From Amycolatopsis kentuckyensis (GTDB lineage Bacteria > Actinomycetota > Actinomycetes > Mycobacteriales > Pseudonocardiaceae): a stretch of DNA of 48,377 bases. Below, piece after piece: positions 38,053 to 45,810 of the stretch. The DNA lies in assembly GCF_002155975.1 (NCBI RefSeq), contig NZ_MUMI01000126.1, positions 1 through 48,377 of the forward strand. Direction: 5' to 3'. How positions within the stretch are numbered: position 1 is the stretch's first letter; every line of letters starts with the position of its first letter. A program made the translations under genes and the position numbers. The notes beneath the pieces were generated by a model. The model saw only the letters and a list, made by a program, of their open reading frames with translations. It ran no database searches and was not told where the DNA came from.

Positions 38053-39876
38053 ATGTGCGGGATCGTCGGCTACATCGGCGGCCAGAACGCCGCCCCCATC
38101 CTGCTCGAAGGCCTGACCCGGCTCGAGTACCGCGGCTACGACTCCGCGGGCATCGCCGTCCTCGGCCCGAAGAACACCGCCCAGGTCCACCGCGTGGTCG
38201 GCCGCGTGCGCAACCTCGCTGCGGCGCTGCCCAAGCGGCTCGCCGGGAAGGCCGGCATCGGGCACACGCGCTGGGCCACGCACGGGCCCGCCTCCGAGGC
38301 CAACGCGCACCCGCACACGTCCGAAGACGGCCGGATCTGCGTCGTCCACAACGGCATCATCGACAACGCCGACACGCTGCGCGCCCAGCTCGCCGACGCC
38401 GGCGTCACCCTCGCCTCCGAGACCGACACCGAGGTCCTCGCCCACCTGATCGCGCGCTCGGCCGCCGAAACCCTCGAAGACGCCGTCGTGGACGCGGTCT
38501 CCCGGGTCACCGGCACGTACGCGATCGCCGTCACCGACAGCGCGCACCCGGACCGGCTGGTCATCGCGCGCAACGGTTCGCCGCTGATCATCGGCGTCGG
38601 CGAGCGGGAGATGTTCGTCGCCAGCGACCTGGCCGCGCTCGTGCGGCACACCTCGCAGGTCGCGCACCTCGACGACGGCGAGTTCGCGACGGTCTTCGCC
38701 ACCGGCTACCGCACCTTCACCGTCGACGAGAGCGACACCACCAAGCCCGCCACCGAGATCGACATCGACGCCGAGGACCTCGACCTGGGCGGCTACCCGC
38801 ACTACATGGCCAAGGAAATCCAGGAGCAGCCCGAATCCGTCGAGCGGATCATCCGCGGCCGGCTGGACGACCGGTTCGGCGTCGCCCGCCTGGACGGGCT
38901 CAACCTGACGCCGCGGGAGCTGCGCGGGTTCGCCCGCGTGAAGATCCTCGGCTGCGGCTCCGCCTACTACGTCGGCCAGATCGGCGCGACGATGATCGAG
39001 GAGCTCGCCAGGATCCCGGCCGACGCCGAAGCCGCGTCCGAGTTCCGCTACCGCAACCCGATCATCGAGGCCGACACGCTCTACATCGCGGTCAGCCAGT
39101 CCGGCGAAACGATCGACACCGCCTTCGCGGTCGAAGAGATCAAGCGCAAGGGCGGCCGGGTCGTCGGCCTGGTCAACGTCGTCGGCTCGACCATCGCCCG
39201 CGCCTGCGAAGGCGGCGTCTACCTGCACGCCGGCCCGGAGATCGCGGTCGCCTCGACCAAGGCGCTGACCAACATGGCCGTCGGGTTCGCACTGATCGCG
39301 CTGGCCCTCGGCCGGGTCCGCGATCTGTCCAATGCGGACGGTCAGCGGATCATCGACGCCGTCCGCGCGCTGCCGGGCCAGATCAAGTCCATTCTGGACT
39401 TCGAGCCGGAGATCGCCGAGCACGCGAAGACCGTCGCCGCCGCGAAGAGCCTGTTCTTCGTCGGCCGCGTCCGCGGCTACCCGGTGGCCCGCGAGGGCGC
39501 GCAGAAGTTCAAGGAGATCTCCTACCGCCACGCCGAGGCGTACCAGACCTCCGAGCTCAAGCACGGCCCGCTCGCCCTGATCGACGAAGCCCTCCCGACG
39601 GTCGCCGTCGTGCCGTCGGACGAGCTGACCGAGCGCAACCTGGCCGCGGTCCAGCAGATCAAGGCCCGCGGCGGGGCGGTGCTGGCCGTCACCCACGAGA
39701 ACGTCGACTTCGGCGAACTCGACGTCCCGCGGATCGTGGTGCCCAAGACCGAGCCGGAGCTCGACCCGATCCTGCTGACCATCCCGCTGCAGCTGCTCGC
39801 CTACCACGCCGCGCTGACCCTGGGCTACGACATCGACAAGCCGCGCAACCTGGCCAAGTCTGTCACAGTCGAGTAG
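38053..39876 (+). CDS. glmS: Glutamine-fructose-6-phosphate aminotransferase (isomerizing)
   Basis: GlmS makes glucosamine-6-phosphate from fructose-6-phosphate and glutamine, the first step to UDP-GlcNAc. The 607-aa length is standard. The N-terminal glutaminase begins MCGIVGYIG with the catalytic Cys as second residue (first after Met removal), with LTRLEYRGYDSAGIAV and HTRWATHG. Two SIS domains follow (KILGCGSAYYVGQIGA; FFVGRVRGYPVAREGAQKFKEISY; AEAYQTSELKHGPLALI). The C-terminus NLAKSVTVE is the canonical GlmS end. A good ribosome site (GGAAGAGG) precedes the ATG. It is a functional neighbour of the wecB-like gene in substrate terms (UDP-GlcNAc supply), though 35 kb away. It stops four bases from the convergent beta-propeller gene. 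Confidence 0.95.
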   Translation: MCGIVGYIGGQNAAPILLEGLTRLEYRGYDSAGIAVLGPKNTAQVHRVVGRVRNLAAALPKRLAGKAGIGHTRWATHGPASEANAHPHTSEDGRICVVHNGIIDNADTLRAQLADAGVTLASETDTEVLAHLIARSAAETLEDAVVDAVSRVTGTYAIAVTDSAHPDRLVIARNGSPLIIGVGEREMFVASDLAALVRHTSQVAHLDDGEFATVFATGYRTFTVDESDTTKPATEIDIDAEDLDLGGYPHYMAKEIQEQPESVERIIRGRLDDRFGVARLDGLNLTPRELRGFARVKILGCGSAYYVGQIGATMIEELARIPADAEAASEFRYRNPIIEADTLYIAVSQSGETIDTAFAVEEIKRKGGRVVGLVNVVGSTIARACEGGVYLHAGPEIAVASTKALTNMAVGFALIALALGRVRDLSNADGQRIIDAVRALPGQIKSILDFEPEIAEHAKTVAAAKSLFFVGRVRGYPVAREGAQKFKEISYRHAEAYQTSELKHGPLALIDEALPTVAVVPSDELTERNLAAVQQIKARGGAVLAVTHENVDFGELDVPRIVVPKTEPELDPILLTIPLQLLAYHAALTLGYDIDKPRNLAKSVTVE

Positions 39877-39880
39877 CACT

Positions 39881-41293
39881 TCAGCCTAGGCGGAAATCGG
39901 CCACCCGGATCGGCGAGGGCGTCGTCCCGCTCGACACCTGCTGGTACATCACGGAGAGCACGCCGTCGGCAGCCAGCCGCGAGTCGTCGACGTCGACCTC
40001 GCCGAACGCGCGGAGATCCGGGCTGTAGACGGTCTTCCAGTCGGTCCAGCCGCTCGCCTTGGTCGCCGCGACGATCCGCCCGTACGGCATGACGAGGTAG
40101 GCGTTGTCGCCGCGGTCGAAGACCAGCTTCGTCCGCTGGGTGGACTCGGGCGCGACCGGCACTTCGCGTTTGGTCCAGCTGCCGTCGGCCGCCCGGCTGA
40201 GGAAGAAGGTGCGGCCGTACTGCTTGCGCTGCGCGGAGTAGTTCGTGACGCACTGGGTGAACCGGCCCGGCACGTAGCTGATCACCGCGTGCGGCTGCCC
40301 GGCGGAGTCGACGGCCTGGCTCTCCTGGTTCATCAGCCCGTGGTCGACGCCGAGCGGGTCGACGACCGTGCCCGGCGCGGACACGGCCACCGGCGTGCCG
40401 CCCGTCGTCCCGACGACCGCGCCGGCGTTGTTCCGCCAGGTCCGGCCGCGGTCGTCGCTGTAGGCGTAGCCGGTGTCGTGGTTGGCCAGCCCGCCGGAGT
40501 TGCACAGCACGCCGGAGTTGCCTTCGCGCCAGGTGAACGTGGTGTGCAGGCGGCCACCGGGCCCGTAGGTGATGCCGTGCAGGTACATGTTGCGGGTGGT
40601 GCTGGTGACACCGTTGCCGGACGTCCACGAGCCGGTCGCCGACGACCACTTCCCCAGCTTGCGCCAGCTGCCCCCGCTGTACTCGGCGAGCTCGTTGGTG
40701 CCGTTGCCCGACGCCCCGGTCCGGTAGCTGAGCTGCAGTGTGCGCTCCGGCGTGACGACGAACTGCGGGTAGGTGATCGCCCCGAGGTCGACGCCGTTCA
40801 GCGTGCGCTGCACCGCCCCGAACGCCGAGGACGTCCAGGCGTGCGAAGCGGGCGCGGACAGCAGCCCGGCCACCGACTCGACGTAGTAGACCTGGTTGCC
40901 GTGGGTGTCCATGGCCACGTGCAGCCGGCCGTCGTCGGGCGAGACGCCCATCGAGATGACGTTGTGCGAGTCGTCCACGGTCAGCTTGTGCGGCAGCGCG
41001 ACGGTCTGCCACGCACCGGCGGCACCGGCCCGCCGGGCGACCACCGCGCTGCGGTCGGCGGTGTACCAGGCCGCGTACTGGTAGCCCGCGTAGCTGAAGA
41101 TGCCGCTCTGCTGGAACGAGTCGTTGTTCACCAGCCCGTCGTAGGAGACGAAGTACAGCGCCTTCGCGTCGAGCTGGGTGTCGGCGATCTTGACCACGGA
41201 CACGGCCGCCTCCGCGGGCGCGGCGGGCAGCAGCGGCAGCGCCACCGCCACCAGCACGCCCAGGATCCGGGAAAGCGCTCTCTTCGTGGCCAT
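39881..41293 (-). CDS. Secreted BNR_4-type beta-propeller protein (possible glycan-active enzyme)
   Basis: The 470-aa protein has a Sec signal (MATKRALSRILGVLVAVALPLLPAAPAEA) and a repeated beta-propeller. GYQYAAWYTADRSAVVARR, NVISMGVSPDDGRLHVAMDTHGNQVYYVES, HGITYGPGGRLHTTFTWREG and the Asp-box SDDRGRTW are typical of BNR_4 repeat proteins. This fold includes ulvan-type lyases and L-rhamnosidases of family GH145, so a role on plant or algal uronic-acid glycans is possible, but no catalytic set can be fixed from sequence alone. ATG 41293 has GGAAGG seven bases upstream. Codons 5-9 form GAGAGCGCTTTC, a variant of the pectin-locus operator. It ends four bases from glmS. Confidence 0.75.
   Translation of the reverse strand: MATKRALSRILGVLVAVALPLLPAAPAEAAVSVVKIADTQLDAKALYFVSYDGLVNNDSFQQSGIFSYAGYQYAAWYTADRSAVVARRAGAAGAWQTVALPHKLTVDDSHNVISMGVSPDDGRLHVAMDTHGNQVYYVESVAGLLSAPASHAWTSSAFGAVQRTLNGVDLGAITYPQFVVTPERTLQLSYRTGASGNGTNELAEYSGGSWRKLGKWSSATGSWTSGNGVTSTTRNMYLHGITYGPGGRLHTTFTWREGNSGVLCNSGGLANHDTGYAYSDDRGRTWRNNAGAVVGTTGGTPVAVSAPGTVVDPLGVDHGLMNQESQAVDSAGQPHAVISYVPGRFTQCVTNYSAQRKQYGRTFFLSRAADGSWTKREVPVAPESTQRTKLVFDRGDNAYLVMPYGRIVAATKASGWTDWKTVYSPDLRAFGEVDVDDSRLAADGVLSVMYQQVSSGTTPSPIRVADFRLG
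41271..41282. promoter_or_regulatory. GAAAGCGCTCTC, variant of the pectin-locus LacI motif, inside the 5' coding region
   Basis: The site differs at one position from the palindrome at 7580-7591 and lies 11 to 22 bases into the beta-propeller gene. LacI operators can act as road-blocks there, but the bases also encode the signal peptide, so chance cannot be excluded. Confidence 0.3.
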
Positions 41294-41378
41294 GGCCCAC
41301 CCTTCCCGCGGCGTCGACGCGAACAAGGATCGGCCGCCGCCGGACCGCCGTCAACCGACGGATGGGGGGTTCGCCGTC

Positions 41379-41410
41379 GGCCGGGGAAGCGCGGATCCGC
41401 TTCCCCGGCC
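41379..41410. other. Strong hairpin in a divergent intergenic region
   Basis: Arms at 41379-41391 and 41398-41410 (13 perfect base pairs, GC-rich) enclose CGGATC. It lies between the divergent beta-propeller and peptidoglycan-binding-like genes, where no gene ends, so a terminator role is odd. It might insulate the two promoters or act in a leader. Confidence 0.55.
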
Positions 41411-41508
41411 GAACGTTAGATCCTGTTCGAAACACCGCTTCCGCCCGCGGCACCCCTGCAAGAGTCACCTCCGTCCGAGCCGAGGCAGACCCTTCACGAG
41501 GAGCCGTT

Positions 41509-41982
41509 ATGCGAAGACTGACCATTCGCCTTGCCGCCACCGCCGCCGCGCTCGCCGCGGCAACGGCCGTCGTCGGCGCGCCGACCGCGACCGCGGCCGG
41601 TCCGGCCGCCGAGGTCGCGTGCAACTCCTTCACCAACGTGGGTGTGGGCGGCGGGTGGTACCTCCACGTGCCGTCGGTGGGCGCCAACTCCGGGGTCTAC
41701 AACTGCGTCGTGGTCCGGGGGCACCGAGGCATCGCCGTCCTGGTGGTGCAGGAGAGCTTGAACGCCTGCTACCAGCAGGGCCTGCAGGAAGACTCCGACT
41801 TCGGCGGCAACACCGAGCGAGGGGTGAAGAACGCCCAGACCGCGATCAACCGCGCCTACGGCAACGTCCTGACCGTCGACGGCCGGTTCGGCCCCAAGAC
41901 CAGCTCCTACTTCTCCTTCCAGGCCTACGACTACAACAACGGCGCCGGCGGCGCCCACACGGGCTTCTGCTACCGCCGGTAG
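41509..41982 (+). CDS. Secreted peptidoglycan-binding-like protein
   Basis: The 157-aa protein has a Sec signal (MRRLTIRLAATAAALAAATAVVGAPTATA). Its mature part is Cys-containing (VACNSFTNVG; YNCVVV; NACYQQG; GFCYRR), which gives two possible disulfides. The C-terminal half resembles a PG_binding_1 domain: LQEDSDFGGNTERGVKNAQTAINRAYGNVLTVDGRFGPKTSSYFSFQAYDYN, with the typical DGxFGPxT turn. No catalytic module is attached. Related small secreted proteins are common in actinomycetes and may bind cell wall. ATG 41509 has GAGGAG seven bases upstream. Confidence 0.78.
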   Translation: MRRLTIRLAATAAALAAATAVVGAPTATAAGPAAEVACNSFTNVGVGGGWYLHVPSVGANSGVYNCVVVRGHRGIAVLVVQESLNACYQQGLQEDSDFGGNTERGVKNAQTAINRAYGNVLTVDGRFGPKTSSYFSFQAYDYNNGAGGAHTGFCYRR

Positions 41983-41993
41983 TGCCGCGGTGC

Positions 41994-42019
41994 GTCCGCA
42001 CGGCACCCGCCGTGCGGAC
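41994..42019 (+). terminator. Terminator-like hairpin between convergent genes
   Basis: Arms of 11 bp (41994-42004, 42009-42019) enclose ACCC, starting 11 bases after the stop of the peptidoglycan-binding-like gene. It is placed before the convergent ferredoxin reductase gene and probably serves both. Confidence 0.75.
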
Positions 42020-42037
42020 ACCCCCGCCGCTTCGGCA

Positions 42038-43213
42038 TCATGGACGCCCGGCGAGGACGGCACCGGCGATGTCCTGCCGCCGCAGCCGCGCCTGCTTGGG
42101 CATGTTCCACCCGAGCACGCCGGTGACGACGCCGCCACGGCGGTACTGCGCCACGAACCGGCCTTCGGCCGGGTCACCCTCCACAACGGACACTTCCGCG
42201 GCCGCGGACAGGGTTCCGTGCACGTGGATCCGGGCGTCGAACTGGTGGGTCCAGAAGTAGGGCACCGGCGTGTACGGGCGGTCTTCGCCGAGGAGGTTCC
42301 CCGCGACGGCCACCGCCTGCTCGGTCGCGTTGGTCCGGTTTTCCAGCCGCAGCAGCGCATCGAGCCCTTCGTGGTGCCAGCGGGCGACGTCGCCCGCGGC
42401 GTAGATCCCGTCCGCCGCCCGGCAGCGGGAGTCGCACACGACGCCGTTGTCGCACAGCACTCCGCTGCCCACGAGCCACTCCGTCGCCGGTGCGGCCCCG
42501 AAGGCGACCACGACGACGTCGGCGGGCAGCACTTCGCCGGACGCGAGCCGGACCCCGGTCACCCGGCCGTCTCCGGACGCCAGGCCCGTGACCGCCGAGC
42601 CGAGCCGCAGGCCGACGCCCCGGCTCGCGTGCAGTTCGGCGAGCAGCCCGGCGGGCAGCGGGCCGAACTGGTAGGCCAGCGGCGCGGGCTGGGGGCCGGC
42701 GAGGGTGACCGGCACGCCCGCCGCGCACACGGTCGCGGCGATCTCCGCGCCGAGCACGCCGTCCCCGACGACCACCACCCGCTTGCCCGGCGCCAGGTCC
42801 GCGCGCAGGGCCAGCGTGTCGTCGAGGGTGCGCAGCACGTGGACGCCGTCGAGGCCGTCCTGGCCCGGCAGGGTGCGCGGCCGCAGCCCGGTGGCGAGCA
42901 CGATCGCGTCCGCGGTCAGGGTGCGCCCGGCCGCGGTGTGGACGGTCCGCGCGGCGGCATCCAGCCGCACCGCCGGGTCCCCGAGCACGAACTCGGCGGC
43001 CAACGCGGACAACGCGTCCGGCGTCCGCAGCCGGGCCTGCTCGGGCGTCCAGCTCCCGCCGAGGACCTGCTTGGACAACGGCGGCCGGTCGTAGGGCAGG
43101 TGCGCTTCGGCGCCCAGCACGGTCACGCGGCCGGCGTAACCCTTGCGGCGCAGGGCTTCCACGGTCGCGAGCCCGGCCGCCGAGGCGCCGACGACGAGGA
43201 CGTCGTCGATCAT
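42038..43213 (-). CDS. Ferredoxin reductase-type FAD/NAD(P)H oxidoreductase
   Basis: The 391-aa flavoprotein has an FAD-binding start (DDVLVVGASAAGLATVEALRRKGYAG), ERDRPPLSK-like PYDRPPLSKQVLGG, and an NAD(P)H-binding motif GKRVVVVGDGVLGAEIAATV. DGIYAAGDVARW completes the FAD site. A reductase C-terminal domain follows (VPYFWTHQFDARIHVHGTLS). This is the putidaredoxin-reductase/rubredoxin-reductase-like family that passes electrons from NAD(P)H to a ferredoxin. Its start overlaps the ferredoxin stop by ATGA, so it is the last gene of the P450-TetR-ferredoxin-reductase operon, a complete class I P450 electron chain. Confidence 0.93.
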   Translation of the reverse strand: MIDDVLVVGASAAGLATVEALRRKGYAGRVTVLGAEAHLPYDRPPLSKQVLGGSWTPEQARLRTPDALSALAAEFVLGDPAVRLDAAARTVHTAAGRTLTADAIVLATGLRPRTLPGQDGLDGVHVLRTLDDTLALRADLAPGKRVVVVGDGVLGAEIAATVCAAGVPVTLAGPQPAPLAYQFGPLPAGLLAELHASRGVGLRLGSAVTGLASGDGRVTGVRLASGEVLPADVVVVAFGAAPATEWLVGSGVLCDNGVVCDSRCRAADGIYAAGDVARWHHEGLDALLRLENRTNATEQAVAVAGNLLGEDRPYTPVPYFWTHQFDARIHVHGTLSAAAEVSVVEGDPAEGRFVAQYRRGGVVTGVLGWNMPKQARLRRQDIAGAVLAGRP

Positions 43214-43410
43214 CCCTCCTCGCTGACCGCGATCGCGACGCCCGGGCACACGCTCGCCGCCTCGCGGACGGTCGCGTGCAGCGCTTCGGCGGGGTGCTCG
43301 TCGAGCAGGACGACGATGCCGTCGTCGTCACGCTGGTCGAACACGTCCGGGGCGAGCATGACGCAGGTGCCGGCGCCGCAGCACTTGGCTTCGTCCACGA
43401 TGACCTTCAT
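43210..43410 (-). CDS. [3Fe-4S]-type ferredoxin for the adjacent P450
   Basis: The 66-aa protein has the motif KCCGAGTCVMLAPDVFDQRDDDG with cysteines 10, 11 and 16, and a late SVCPG with Cys55. This is the CxxxxxC...CP pattern of actinobacterial P450-linked single-cluster ferredoxins. Cys11 replaces the usual Ile or Val and is an extra cysteine next to the cluster. The P450 and reductase genes in the same operon make the electron-transfer role clear. It lies 20 bp downstream of the TetR gene and overlaps the reductase start by four bases. Confidence 0.93.
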   Translation of the reverse strand: MKVIVDEAKCCGAGTCVMLAPDVFDQRDDDGIVVLLDEHPAEALHATVREAASVCPGVAIAVSEEG

Positions 43411-43430
43411 GGCGGTTCCTTCCGTTGGAG

Positions 43431-44045
43431 TTACTGGGTGACCGGCGCGAGCCACAACCCGGCCAGTACGTCGGTGAGGGCCCCGGCGGTGTCGCGCCAG
43501 CCGGCTTCCGGGGTGCCCGCGCCGTCGGCGAGGGCGCGTTCGCGCTCGGCCAGCCCGTGGATCAGCACGAGGCGGGTGAAGTCGTTGCGTTCGGCGCGGA
43601 CTTCGGCGGGCAGCCCGGGCAGGCACCGGTGGAGCCCCTCGACGGTCTGCGCCAGCGACGGGGACGTCAGGGTTTCCTCGATGATGACCGCGCGCAGCGA
43701 CGGTTCGGTCATCACCTGGGCGGCGAACCGGGCGAACCAGGTGGGCGCGCCCAGTTCGGCCAGGTGCTCGGTGGTGGGGTGCACCAGGCACCCGAGCCAG
43801 TCCCGCAGCCCGTCGTGACCGCGGTCCAGCCGGCGGCCACGCAGCCGTTCGATCGGCCCGGTGTGCTTGCGGGCGATGGCCCGGACCAGCTCGGCCCGGG
43901 TGCCGAAGTGGTAGCCCACCGCGGTGTTGTTCCCCTGCCCCGCGGCCTCGCTGATCTGCCGGTGGGAAACGGCCAGCACGCCGTGTTCGGCGTAGAGGCG
44001 TTCCGCCGCGACCAGGATCCGCTCCCGGGTCGCCTGGGCCGTCAC
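43431..44045 (-). CDS. TetR family regulator within the P450 operon
   Basis: The 204-aa protein starts VTAQATRERILVAAERLYAEHGVLAVSHRQISEAAGQGNNTAVGYHFGTRAELVRAIARKH, a TetR helix-turn-helix of the type with a long acidic C-terminal domain. GTG 44045 overlaps the P450 stop by GTGA. It is therefore expressed with the P450 and likely autoregulates by binding the 24-bp inverted repeat at 45305-45328 upstream of the P450. The ligand is probably the P450 substrate or a related molecule (inference). Confidence 0.88.
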   Translation of the reverse strand: MTAQATRERILVAAERLYAEHGVLAVSHRQISEAAGQGNNTAVGYHFGTRAELVRAIARKHTGPIERLRGRRLDRGHDGLRDWLGCLVHPTTEHLAELGAPTWFARFAAQVMTEPSLRAVIIEETLTSPSLAQTVEGLHRCLPGLPAEVRAERNDFTRLVLIHGLAERERALADGAGTPEAGWRDTAGALTDVLAGLWLAPVTQ

Positions 44046-45250
44046 CAGCGGACGGGCAGTTCCCGCAGGCCGCCGACGGCGAGGCCCTCGACCCGCCGCA
44101 GCTCGTCCGCCGGGACGGCGAGCTCGAGGTCCGGCAGCTTGCGCAGCAGCACTTCCAGCACGACCTGCAGCTCGGTGCGGGCCAGCGGCTGGCCGAGGCA
44201 CGCGTGCGCGCCGGCGCCGAAGGCCAGGTGCGGGTTCGGGCTGCGGGTCAGGTCCACGTCGGCGGCGTTCTCGAAGGCGCCTTCGTCGCGGTTGGCCGCG
44301 GCCATGCTGCACATCGCGGTGGTCCCCGCCGGCAGCACGGTGCCGCCGACCTCGAAGTCCTCGGTCAGGTACCGCTGCATGCCCACGCCCGCGTTGGCGT
44401 CCGCCCGCAGCGCTTCCTCGACCGCCGTGCGCACCAGCGACGGATCGGCCAGCAACTGCTCCCAGCGGCGGCGGTCGGCCAGCAGCATCGCCGTCATCTT
44501 GGCGATCATGTTCGCGGTGGTCTCGTGGCCGGCGATGAGCAGGCCGATGCCGGTGGCGGTCAACATCGCGTCGGACCAGTCGACGCCCTCGGCGATCAGC
44601 GCGCTGAGGATGTCCTCGCCCGGCTCGGCCCGCTTGCTCGCGATGTGCCCGCCCATGTACCGGCCGAACTCCGCCTGCGCCGCGTCGAACTCGGCCTGCG
44701 TGTAGCGGGTCATGCTGAGCATGACGTCGGACCAGTGGGCGAACCGGTCGCGGTCGGCGTCCGGCACGCCGAGCATGTCGCAGATGACCCAGACCGGCAG
44801 CGGGAAGGCGAGGCCCGCCTTGAGGTCGCCGGGCGCGCCCTTGGCGACCATGTCGTCGATGAGCTGCTCGGCCATCGCCGCCATGCCCGGCCGCAGCGCG
44901 TTCATCCGCTTGGCGGTGAACCACTTCCCGAGCAGGCGCCGCCACTTGAGGTGCGCCTCGCCGTGCTGCGGGAGCACGGTCGCCATCTCGCTGTTGAACA
45001 CCCCGCCCGACTCGGTGTCGGCGACGCGGGCCGCGTTGTCCCCCGGCGTCGGCCGGGTGAACCGCGGGTCGGACAGGACGGTCTTGACGTCGTCGTAGCG
45101 GGTGATCAGGGCGGCTTCGTCCCCGCTGGCCAGCGCGACGCGCGCGACCGGGCACTTCTCCCGGAACTCGGCCCACTCGGCGGGCGGCTCCAGCGCGGTG
45201 GCGGCCTCGAACGGGAACCGCGGCAGCGAATCGGTGTTGCTCGGCGTCAT
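44042..45250 (-). CDS. Cytochrome P450 (class I, bacterial)
   Basis: The 402-aa haem monooxygenase has the I-helix oxygen-activation motif AGHETT (240-245), a K-helix EEALR (about 278-282) and the haem-binding loop AFGAGAHACLGQPLAR with Cys351. PEDI-like GEDILSALI and the C-helix HLKWRRLLGKWFTAKRM also fit actinobacterial families such as CYP105/CYP107. Substrate unknown. ATG 45250 is preferred to the GTG three bases earlier (GAGAGG upstream). Together with the ferredoxin and reductase genes in the same operon it forms a self-sufficient electron-transfer set, controlled by the embedded TetR. Confidence 0.95.
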   Translation of the reverse strand: MTPSNTDSLPRFPFEAATALEPPAEWAEFREKCPVARVALASGDEAALITRYDDVKTVLSDPRFTRPTPGDNAARVADTESGGVFNSEMATVLPQHGEAHLKWRRLLGKWFTAKRMNALRPGMAAMAEQLIDDMVAKGAPGDLKAGLAFPLPVWVICDMLGVPDADRDRFAHWSDVMLSMTRYTQAEFDAAQAEFGRYMGGHIASKRAEPGEDILSALIAEGVDWSDAMLTATGIGLLIAGHETTANMIAKMTAMLLADRRRWEQLLADPSLVRTAVEEALRADANAGVGMQRYLTEDFEVGGTVLPAGTTAMCSMAAANRDEGAFENAADVDLTRSPNPHLAFGAGAHACLGQPLARTELQVVLEVLLRKLPDLELAVPADELRRVEGLAVGGLRELPVRW

Positions 45251-45304
45251 CACGGGCCTCTCGTTGGTGAATGTCCCCTGACCCGAGCATGGCGACGATC
45301 CCTG

Positions 45305-45328
45305 ATTAAGTCAAGCAGTTGACTTAAT
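45305..45328. promoter_or_regulatory. Operator of the P450 operon (24-bp inverted repeat)
   Basis: ATTAAGTCAA and TTGACTTAAT are perfect ten-base arms around GCAG, 55 bp upstream of the P450 start. The AT-rich arms stand out in this genome. The embedded TetR regulator is the likely ligand-controlled binder. Confidence 0.8.
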
Positions 45329-45375
45329 TCAGACTCCGACAGCGCCTTGCATGAGTCGTTCACCGCAGGGCGGAG

Positions 45376-45810
45376 TTACTCGCGCTCGACCTTGCGCAGG
45401 CCGCCGTCGGGGGTCCACCACTCGACGACCAGCAGCGTCGCCGCCTCGTTCAGGTGGGTGTGCACGACCTCGGCGACGTCGGCGACGAACCGCTCGCCGT
45501 CCTCGGTGCGCACCCGCCCGGCGATCTTCGCCTCGCCCGGCCACTGCGCCTCGGCGCCGTCCACCGGGTCGACCGTCGCGCTGTGCAGCGCGAACCGCGG
45601 GTCCCGCCGCAGGTCCGCGCCCTTGCGCGCGTTCGGCATCGACCCGAAGACCAGCTCACCGTCCTCGAAGACCGTTTCGATCCCCGAGATCCGCGGCGAG
45701 CCGTCCGCCCGCAGGGTCGCGATGGTCTTGTGCTTGTGCGCGTCGAACAACGCCCGCACCCGGCCCGCGAACTCCGGTTCCGCCGCTTCGAACTCCCGCC
45801 ACACCGTCAT
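45376..45810 (-). CDS. Pyridoxamine-phosphate-oxidase-like (PPOX) protein
   Basis: The 144-aa split-barrel protein reads FAGRVRALFDAHKHKTIATLRADGSPRISGIETVFEDGELVFGSMPNARKGADLRRDPRFALHSATVD, matching actinobacterial PPOX-like flavin/F420 proteins. The PNARKGADLRRD segment is the phosphate-binding region. ATG 45810 overlaps the stop of the TetR gene by ATGA, so TetR and PPOX are translationally coupled. The substrate is unknown. Relationship to the TetR-linked PPOX at 29560 is only at fold level. Confidence 0.82.
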   Translation of the reverse strand: MTVWREFEAAEPEFAGRVRALFDAHKHKTIATLRADGSPRISGIETVFEDGELVFGSMPNARKGADLRRDPRFALHSATVDPVDGAEAQWPGEAKIAGRVRTEDGERFVADVAEVVHTHLNEAATLLVVEWWTPDGGLRKVERE

